Shown here: piece by piece, positions 6,615 through 10,452 of the stretch | Layout of the letters: the number at the start of each line of letters is the position of its first letter | How positions within the stretch are numbered: the first letter of the stretch is position 1 | From: Aquifex sp. | GTDB taxonomy: Bacteria > Aquificota > Aquificia > Aquificales > Aquificaceae | Reading direction: 5' to 3' | Assembly (NCBI GenBank): GCA_003978875.1 | Contig: QNXQ01000167.1 | Span: forward strand, 1 to 10,452 | Length of the DNA: 10,452 nucleotides | The notes under the pieces: generated by a model | Told to the model about the DNA's origin: nothing | Databases searched by the model: none | Seen by the model: the letters and a program-made list of their open reading frames with translations, nothing else | Translations under genes and position numbers: made by a program

Positions 6615-7099
6615 CACACACACCTCATACAAACAATATCCCACTCGTCGATATGCTTTTTCATTTCTTCGTAAGCCTTTTCTCCACTTACCAATTCGCT
6701 TAAGTCCCTCTTCAAAGTTTCTTCACTTGAAGGTTTTATCTTTACAATCCAAGCATCACCGTAAGGGTCTATGTTTATGTAATTCGGGTCTTCAACAACT
6801 TTAGGATTTATATCTACGATTTCACCTTCGACTAATGCCGGTACAGGCCCAGCCCACTTTCCGCTTTCTAAGGTAGCTACGGGTTTTCCCTTCTTTACTT
6901 TAGTTCCCAAGGATTTTACTCTTATATGCAGAAGTCTTCCTGCACGAGTTTGTCCCACATCTGTGAGACCGAGAGTTACCGTTCCGTCTTCGTTTACCCT
7001 TACCCAAACCTGATTTTCAATGTCGTAATATAAATCCTTCGGTATTACACAACCTTGATATTCCCAAGCAGTACCCAAATCCTTTTCTTGAGCTCCCAT
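6614..7099 (-). CDS. GcvH-like lipoyl carrier protein with C-terminal CxxC
   Basis: Resembles the glycine cleavage system H protein, whose lipoyl-lysine arm carries intermediates between enzymes. The hybrid beta-barrel lipoyl domain spans ~30-125. The lipoylation site is K81 in TLESGKWAGPVPALVEGEI; the flanking residues differ from the ESVKAA context of classical GcvH, so it may be a specialised paralogue. After the domain comes a helical tail ending in VCMRCV (C157, C160), not usual for GcvH. At 161 residues it is longer than typical GcvH (~130). A. aeolicus is known to carry several GcvH paralogues, and related lipoate-binding proteins in other bacteria work in sulfur oxidation with heterodisulfide-reductase-like complexes; which job applies here cannot be told. 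No gcvT or gcvP is nearby. A promoter lies directly upstream and there is no Shine-Dalgarno. Confidence 0.9.
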   Translation of the reverse strand: MGAQEKDLGTAWEYQGCVIPKDLYYDIENQVWVRVNEDGTVTLGLTDVGQTRAGRLLHIRVKSLGTKVKKGKPVATLESGKWAGPVPALVEGEIVDINPKVVEDPNYINIDPYGDAWIVKIKPSSEETLKRDLSELVSGEKAYEEMKKHIDEWDIVCMRCV

Positions 7100-7108
7100 T
7101 TGCTTATA

Positions 7109-7137
7109 ATTTTATGACCTCAATCAATGTAAATCAA
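7109..7137 (-). promoter_or_regulatory. Promoter of the lipoyl-carrier/thioredoxin-like pair
   Basis: On the minus strand, TTGATT (7137-7132), a 17-nt spacer and TAAAAT (7114-7109) fit the housekeeping consensus. The start would be near 7102, leaving about 3 nt before the ATG at 7099, so the mRNA would be nearly leaderless. A second -10-like TATAAG sits even closer (3 nt before the ATG). Confidence 0.5.
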
Positions 7138-7138
7138 T
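7122..7138. repeat. Direct repeat AATCAAT over the -35 region of the lipoyl-carrier gene
   Basis: AATCAAT occurs at 7122-7128 and 7132-7138, 10 nt (about one helical turn) apart. The second copy covers the proposed -35 box. A nearby 13-nt palindrome, CTTATT-T-AATAAG, lies at 7144-7156. This spacing suits a DNA-binding regulator, but the AT-rich context makes chance matches likely. Confidence 0.3.
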
Positions 7139-7173
7139 ATTTACTTATTTAATAAGCATATAAGAATCTTTTA

Positions 7174-7193
7174 TAAACCTTAAGAAAGGTTTA
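7174..7193 (-). repeat. Hairpin across the cupin gene stop codon
   Basis: TAAACCTT and AAGGTTTA (8 bp) flank a 4-nt loop; the hairpin includes the cupin TAA stop (7180-7182). The stem is AT-rich and has no U run after it, so it may protect the 3' end or weakly terminate but is not a standard intrinsic terminator. Confidence 0.35.
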
Positions 7194-7509
7194 CCTTATG
7201 CGTTGGCTTAGGAGTTATCACAGCCTCCACTACAGAGTCTTCCAGAGCTTTAAAACCGTGTAATTCATCGGGTTCATAAAATACAGTCCCTCCGGCACGT
7301 ACTTCAACTTCGGAGTTGTCTTTCCCTAAAAAGAAGTTCAGTTTACCTTTAAGTACCGTAATGTAAACGCTTGAGGAAGATTTGTGAGGCTTTATTTCCT
7401 GCCCTCCCTTGAGGTAAAACCTCACAACCTTTGCATTTGCATCTTCGTAAACTACTTCGCTCACAGGCTTCTCACCAAATTTCTCTTCCAGATTTTTAAT
7501 CACACCCAT
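7180..7509 (-). CDS. Single-domain cupin protein
   Basis: A 109-residue protein consisting of one small cupin (double-stranded beta-helix) domain. The first cupin motif is recognisable around GQEIKPHKSSSSVYITVLKGKL (35-56), with H42 in the position of the first metal ligand. The second appears as AGGTVFYEPDELHGFKAL (72-89), with H84 as a likely ligand. In typical cupins the first motif is HxH(x)nE; here the second His and the Glu are replaced by Ser/Thr-type residues, so metal binding may be weak or altered. Substrate and role are unknown; small stand-alone cupins include isomerases, dioxygenases and sensors. It is monocistronic-looking: its own -10 box lies upstream and a hairpin overlaps its stop. 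It sits alone between argB and the lipoyl-carrier gene. Confidence 0.85.
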   Translation of the reverse strand: MGVIKNLEEKFGEKPVSEVVYEDANAKVVRFYLKGGQEIKPHKSSSSVYITVLKGKLNFFLGKDNSEVEVRAGGTVFYEPDELHGFKALEDSVVEAVITPKPTHKVNLS

Positions 7510-7518
7510 AATAGGATA

Positions 7519-7524
7519 ATTATA
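7519..7524 (-). promoter_or_regulatory. -10-like box just before the cupin gene
   Basis: A perfect TATAAT on the minus strand ends 9 nt before the ATG at 7509, in the 58-nt gap after argB. Transcription would begin 2-3 nt before the ATG. There is no ribosome-binding site and no clear -35. Confidence 0.45.
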
Positions 7525-7567
7525 GATGATAAGTAATTGTTTACATACTTAGGTGTGGAAAAAATTT

Positions 7568-8461
7568 TTAAACCACCACCTCCGTACCTATTCCTTCCTT
7601 TGTAAACACTTCAAGTAAAATAGAGTGCTTAATTCTGCCGTCTATTATGTGAACTTTCTTGACACCTCTCTCTATTGCCTTCAGGGCAGACTTGACTTTA
7701 GGTATCATTCCCTCCCTTATTACTCCTTCCTTTATCAGTCTTTCTGCCTCTTCTTTGGTTAGTGTAGAAATTAAATTACCCTCTCCATCTTTTACACCCT
7801 GGGTATCGGTAAGGTATATTAACTTCTCCGCTTTGAGTTCCGCTGCTATCTCCGAAGCTGCTATGTCGGCGTTTATGTTGTAGGCTTCTCCTTTTTCTCC
7901 TACACCTATCGGAGCTATTACGGGAATAAAGTTATGTTCTAAAAGTGTATGAATTAACTCTTCATTTACGTCTGTAATCTCACCTACAAAACCTATGTCA
8001 TCTTCAGGGACGGGCAGTCCTAATTCCGAGAAATATTTTTCTTTATCTAATTTTTTAGCTTTTAGAAGCCTTCCGTCTCTTCCCGAAAGACCGACAGCGT
8101 AAATTTTTTTCCCGCTGAACCTGTTTATAAGGGCTACTATATCTTTGTTGATATCTCCGGAAAGTACCATCTCCACTATGTGCATAGTCATTTGGTCTGT
8201 TTTCCGTATGCCGTTTATAAATTTAGGTTTTATTCCAAAGACTTCTAAAGTCTTACTTATCTGAGGCCCTCCGCCGTGGACTATTACAGGGTTTATTCCT
8301 ACGTATTTGAGCAAAACCACATCCTTAGCAAATGATTCTCTCAGTTCTTCTTCGTGCATAGCAGAGCCGCCGTACTTTATAACGAAAACCTTCCCGTGAA
8401 ATTCTTTTATGTACGGCAGAGCTTCCTGAAGGATATTTGCCTTTTCTATGAGTTCTTTCAT
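7568..8461 (-). CDS. argB: N-acetylglutamate kinase, second step of arginine synthesis
   Basis: Phosphorylates N-acetyl-L-glutamate with ATP in the acetylated arginine pathway. At 297 residues it is a full-length amino-acid-kinase fold protein. It shows the phosphate-binding VIKYGGSAM with K29, GGGPQI (63-68), R87 in a GIRKTD context, NINAD (195-199), and MIPKV with K255. The N-terminal helix (1-20, with KANILQEALPYIKEF) and the C-terminal HSILLEVFTKEGIGTE segment are characteristic of the hexameric, arginine-inhibited class, so feedback inhibition by arginine is likely (inference from family). The ATG at 8461 overlaps the upstream UPF0045 gene stop as ATGA, implying translational coupling. 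Transcript order is hom, UPF0045, argB. Confidence 0.97.
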   Translation of the reverse strand: MKELIEKANILQEALPYIKEFHGKVFVIKYGGSAMHEEELRESFAKDVVLLKYVGINPVIVHGGGPQISKTLEVFGIKPKFINGIRKTDQMTMHIVEMVLSGDINKDIVALINRFSGKKIYAVGLSGRDGRLLKAKKLDKEKYFSELGLPVPEDDIGFVGEITDVNEELIHTLLEHNFIPVIAPIGVGEKGEAYNINADIAASEIAAELKAEKLIYLTDTQGVKDGEGNLISTLTKEEAERLIKEGVIREGMIPKVKSALKAIERGVKKVHIIDGRIKHSILLEVFTKEGIGTEVVV

Positions 8462-8796
8462 TTGTCTTCTTCGGGAACAGTCGCTACGTTTATATCCCTT
8501 CCTAATTTTTCTTGAACCGATTTCACTTTTTGAACCAGTCTGCCTTTTTTACCCTTTCTATAATCAATCTTCATGGTGATTGATATTCTGTTGCAGTCTT
8601 CTTTGAGTGCTTCAAATCCTTTTTTTAGAACATTCATAACTTCATCCCAATCCTCACCCTCTATTATCGTTCCCATAGGAGTAAGGACGTAAGGAAGCCC
8701 TGACTTATCAACTATATCCACTACTTTGGCAACATACTTACTTACACTTTCTCCTTTTCCTAAAGGTGTCATGCTGACAAAAACTAAGAAACTCAT
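8458..8796 (-). CDS. UPF0045/MTH1187-family protein (thiamine-binding-like domain)
   Basis: A 112-residue protein that I recognise as a member of the MTH1187/YkoF-related UPF0045 family. It begins FLVFVSMTPLGKGESVSKYVAKVVDIV and continues with YVLTPMGTIIEGEDWDEVMNVLK (35-57) and a RISITMKIDYRKGKKGRLVQKV segment (70-91). Family members are small ferredoxin-like-fold proteins that form multimers; some bind thiamine or related ligands, but the physiological role is unsettled. The ATG at 8796 lies 11 nt after the hom stop and has no clear Shine-Dalgarno; the stop overlaps argB by 4 nt. Location between hom and argB suggests co-expression with amino-acid synthesis, but does not show a specific role. 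Confidence 0.88.
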   Translation of the reverse strand: MSFLVFVSMTPLGKGESVSKYVAKVVDIVDKSGLPYVLTPMGTIIEGEDWDEVMNVLKKGFEALKEDCNRISITMKIDYRKGKKGRLVQKVKSVQEKLGRDINVATVPEEDK

Positions 8797-8807
8797 GGAA
8801 ATATATT

Positions 8808-10115
8808 TTAGTAGGCTTCTTCTTCTACACGTATGAGAACAGGTTTATCCACTACTACGGGAAGTTGAGATATTTCTCTAAGGGAGTTTTGTATATCTTC
8901 CTCAAAGGCCTTATGGGTAAGTATTACCAACGGAACTATTGGTTCGTTTTCCCTTCCTGCAATTTTACAGACCATTTCCTTTTGAAGAACGGAAGCTATG
9001 CTTATGTTGTAATCTGCAAGAACATTTGCGATTTTTGCCAAAACACCTGGTTTATCTGGTACATCAAACCTTAAATAGTACCTAGAGTAAAAATTTTTCC
9101 TCACTTTAAGAGTTTCGGTTTCCCAGTTCACGGGAAGATTTAGCTTTGATTTACAAAGTAGAAACTTTCCGGCATCTACTATATCTGATACCACCGCAGA
9201 AGCTGTCGGGTGAGAACCCGCACCTTGACCGTAGAACATAGTTTTCCCTACAAAATCACCCTCAATCATTACAGCGTTGTAAACTCCAGAAACTTTAGCC
9301 AGTGCTTCCTCAGAGTGGATAAAAGTCGGATGAACTCTTATTTCGATTTCAGAATCCACCTTTTTTGCAATAGCTAAGAGTTTTAAAGTGTATCCCAATT
9401 CTTTCCCGAGTTCCACATCCAACTTATCCACATTCCTTATACCTTCCACGTAAACGTCTTTGAAGTCTATGTAGTTTCCGTAAGCGAGTATTGCCAAGAT
9501 GGCTATTTTGTGGGCAGCGTCCCAACCATCTATATCAAGGGAAGGGTCAGCTTCAGCGTATCCCTTTTCCTTAGCTTCCTTGAGTGCTGTCTCAAAATCC
9601 AAGTTTTCTTCAAACATTCTTGTAAGAATGTAGTTGGTAGTTCCATTCAAAATACCGAGGATATTTAGTACTCTATTGCCTACAAGGCCCTCTCTCAGCG
9701 CCTTTATTACGGGAATACCTCCGCCTACTGAAGCTTCAAACCCTATAAACAAATTTCTTTCTCTGGCCTTTTCAAAAATTTCTATTCCTTCTTCTGCAAG
9801 AAGATGTTTATTAGCAGTTACAACACATTTTCCTTTCTCAAGTGCTTCAAGAATAACCTGTTTGGCAAATGTTTTCCCACCTACAAGTTCTACCACTATA
9901 TCAGCTTCTTCAATAACCTCTTTGTAGTTCGTGGTTCTAAGATTTTCGGGAATGTTAAATTCCCTTTCCCTCTCCCAATCTATGTCTGCAACCTTAACCA
10001 GTTCAAGATTCAAACCCGTCCTCTTTTTTATAATCTCCCTGTTTTCTATCAGGAGTTTTGCAGTTCCAGTTCCGACGGTCCCGCAACCTACAATTCCCAC
10101 CCTAACTGTGTGCAT
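8808..10115 (-). CDS. hom: Homoserine dehydrogenase with C-terminal ACT domain
   Basis: Reduces aspartate semialdehyde to homoserine, the branch point to threonine and methionine. Numbering from ATG at 10115 (435 residues): Rossmann motif VGIVGCGTVGTG (6-17), TANKHLLAEEG with catalytic K103, LNGTTNYIL (156-164), the PSLDIDGWDAAHKIAIL signature (191-207) with K203, and a C-terminal ACT domain (~346-429, YYLRFDVPDKPGVLAKIANV). ACT domains usually confer feedback inhibition, often by threonine. I prefer 10115 because the family starts close to the Rossmann strand and GGAGG (10127-10131) lies 11 nt upstream. The in-frame ATG at 10133 has no ribosome-binding site and adds six residues. A GATAAT also precedes 10115 by 6 nt. 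It is the first gene of the hom-UPF0045-argB run. Confidence 0.95.
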   Translation of the reverse strand: MHTVRVGIVGCGTVGTGTAKLLIENREIIKKRTGLNLELVKVADIDWEREREFNIPENLRTTNYKEVIEEADIVVELVGGKTFAKQVILEALEKGKCVVTANKHLLAEEGIEIFEKARERNLFIGFEASVGGGIPVIKALREGLVGNRVLNILGILNGTTNYILTRMFEENLDFETALKEAKEKGYAEADPSLDIDGWDAAHKIAILAILAYGNYIDFKDVYVEGIRNVDKLDVELGKELGYTLKLLAIAKKVDSEIEIRVHPTFIHSEEALAKVSGVYNAVMIEGDFVGKTMFYGQGAGSHPTASAVVSDIVDAGKFLLCKSKLNLPVNWETETLKVRKNFYSRYYLRFDVPDKPGVLAKIANVLADYNISIASVLQKEMVCKIAGRENEPIVPLVILTHKAFEEDIQNSLREISQLPVVVDKPVLIRVEEEAY

Positions 10116-10140
10116 AAGAGAATTATCCTCCATTTTTTAG

Positions 10141-10214
10141 AACCTAACAAGTTCAATGCTCCTTGTAGCGTAAATCTTTAAACCTTTAAGTCAATATAGA
10201 AGATTTTTATGTGT
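10141..10214. other. Short gene-free stretch upstream of hom
   Basis: AT-rich sequence directly upstream of hom. On the minus strand it contains TTGACT (within 10188-10195) but no convincing -10 at the right distance. I see no gene or strong structure here. The hom promoter is probably in this stretch or is the GATAAT next to the start codon. Confidence 0.4.
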
Positions 10215-10231
10215 ACCACTTGACATGTGGT
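10215..10231. promoter_or_regulatory. Operator-like dyad over the -35 box of upstream promoter P1
   Basis: ACCAC (10215-10219) and GTGGT (10227-10231) form a 5-bp inverted repeat around a 7-nt centre that contains the TTGACA of promoter P1. A dimeric regulator bound here would block the promoter. The arms are short, so chance is possible. Confidence 0.3.
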
Positions 10232-10248
10232 GAGGGAGGGTATAGAAT
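10220..10248 (+). promoter_or_regulatory. Plus-strand promoter P1
   Basis: A perfect TTGACA (10220-10225), 17-nt spacer and TAGAAT (10243-10248) predict a plus-strand start near 10255. No protein-coding frame follows within the window, so it probably contributes to expression of the structured RNA to its right. Confidence 0.55.
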
Positions 10249-10268
10249 TGAAAATTACACAGCGGGTT

Positions 10269-10295
10269 GAAAAGAAAAGCCCTGAATAGGGGCTT
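10269..10295 (-). terminator. Minus-strand intrinsic-terminator-like hairpin
   Basis: Read on the minus strand, AAGCCC (10295-10290) pairs with GGGCTT (10282-10277) around a 7-nt loop and is followed by TTCTTTTC, a U-rich tract interrupted once. It would stop transcripts entering hom from the right. On the plus strand the same hairpin has no U run, and its right arm ends in the first bases of the P2 -35 box. Confidence 0.5.
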
Positions 10296-10321
10296 GACAA
10301 GTAAGGGAGATGTGATATATT
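10294..10321 (+). promoter_or_regulatory. Plus-strand promoter P2
   Basis: A perfect TTGACA (10294-10299), 16-nt spacer and TATATT (10316-10321) predict a start near 10328, a few bases before a very stable hairpin. An alternative -10 is TATTAA (10318-10323) with 18-nt spacing. With P1 it forms a tandem pair, as often seen ahead of stable-RNA genes. Confidence 0.6.
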
Positions 10322-10327
10322 AAAAAA

Positions 10328-10452
10328 TTCGTGTCGGGGCTAGAAAGCCCCGTCGGCTCCTTGGCAATTGAATAGAGGGTGAGCCTCTCCTCCATAGATC
10401 AGTGGGGTCCAGCATCAGGTGATCCCAACTAAGTAGTTCCCCTATGAATTGC
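10328..10452 (+). ncRNA. Candidate structured non-coding RNA, 5' part only (3' end beyond window)
   Basis: The start is inferred from promoter P2. The sequence has dense complementarity and no credible reading frame. A 7-bp hairpin, CGGGGCT/AGCCCCG (10335-10341 with 10346-10352), has a 4-nt loop. GCAATT (10364-10369) pairs with AATTGC at the window edge (10447-10452). Inside this closing stem are AGAGG/CCTCT (10374-10378 with 10384-10388), and CATAG/CTATG (10393-10397 with 10442-10446). CATAG/CTATG in turn encloses TGGGGTC/GATCCCA (10403-10409 with 10421-10427, one G-U) and AACT/AGTT (10427-10430 with 10435-10438; shares one base). The strand follows from the two upstream plus-strand promoters; the stems would also form in a minus-strand transcript. 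I do not see hallmarks of tRNA, tmRNA, SRP RNA, RNase P RNA or rRNA. 6S RNA remains possible, since that family is recognised more by structure than sequence. Confidence 0.5.

Noticed and set aside
6614..6644. Longer N-terminus for the thioredoxin-like protein, starting at 6644
   Set aside because: It would overlap the lipoyl-carrier gene by 31 nt and add ten residues before the fold begins; ATG 6614 has a good ribosome-binding site and a TGATG junction.
7100..7179. Glycine riboswitch upstream of the GcvH-like gene
   Set aside because: The predicted leader is only about 3 nt and the gap holds no riboswitch-like paired core; it is AT-rich with promoter elements.
7540..7575. Terminator after argB
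   Set aside because: The AAAAATTTTT stretch and the flanking GGTG/CACC give only a weak AT stem without a following U run.
10147..10152. TTGTTA as -35 for hom with the GATAAT at 10122-10127
   Set aside because: The spacer is 19 nt, too long for a convincing pairing with a weak -35.
10328..10452. T-box or amino-acid riboswitch leader for hom on the minus strand
   Set aside because: No TGGNACCGCG-type T-box sequence or SAM-riboswitch core is seen on that strand, a terminator-like hairpin lies between it and hom, and strong promoters point the other way. Not fully excluded.
10328..10452. tRNA, tmRNA, SRP RNA, RNase P RNA or the start of 16S/23S/5S rRNA
   Set aside because: Diagnostic sequences of these RNAs (T-loop GTTCGA, tmRNA start, SRP GGAAGNA-type loop, RNase P conserved cores, rRNA 5' ends) are not present.

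Overview
The window looks like a chromosomal segment from an Aquifex-type hyperthermophile (Aquificaceae). From memory rather than a search, the RNase III here is very close to, but not identical with, the structurally studied Aquifex aeolicus enzyme. Its catalytic residues fall at the same numbers (E40, D44, D107, E110). Proteins are rich in Lys/Glu, genes are tightly packed with many overlaps, and base composition is moderately AT-rich.

Left part (1-3868) is a type III CRISPR edge. A large minus-strand gene, cut by the left border, encodes Cas10/Csm1 with HD, zinc-finger and GGDD motifs all visible. Divergent from it, across about 500 bp without a convincing gene, is a 326-residue membrane protein. 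It has about four transmembrane helices followed by a CARF-like cytosolic domain. The spacer between them holds two CRISPR-repeat-like copies 73 bp apart, several short degenerate repeats, a strong hairpin and a good promoter for the membrane protein. The likely scheme is that Cas10 makes cyclic oligoadenylate on target recognition and the membrane CARF protein responds. This is inference.

Middle part (3875-7509) is all on the minus strand. In transcription order it holds a cupin protein, a GcvH-like lipoyl carrier with a C-terminal CxxC, a small thioredoxin-like protein (start overlapping the carrier stop), glyQ, rnc and hemH. The last three overlap one another; rnc and hemH both appear to use TTG starts.

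Right part (7568-10133), also minus strand, is an amino-acid biosynthesis cluster: hom (aspartate to threonine/methionine branch), a UPF0045/MTH1187-family protein and argB (arginine), the last two overlapping by 4 nt.

Right edge (10141-10452) holds no protein gene. It has two tandem plus-strand sigma70-type promoters, a minus-strand terminator-like hairpin, and the start of a highly structured region that looks like a plus-strand non-coding RNA running off the window. I could not assign it to a known RNA family.

A recurring feature is a -10-like hexamer only 3-9 nt before the start codon of several minus-strand genes, with no Shine-Dalgarno. This suggests leaderless or nearly leaderless mRNAs.
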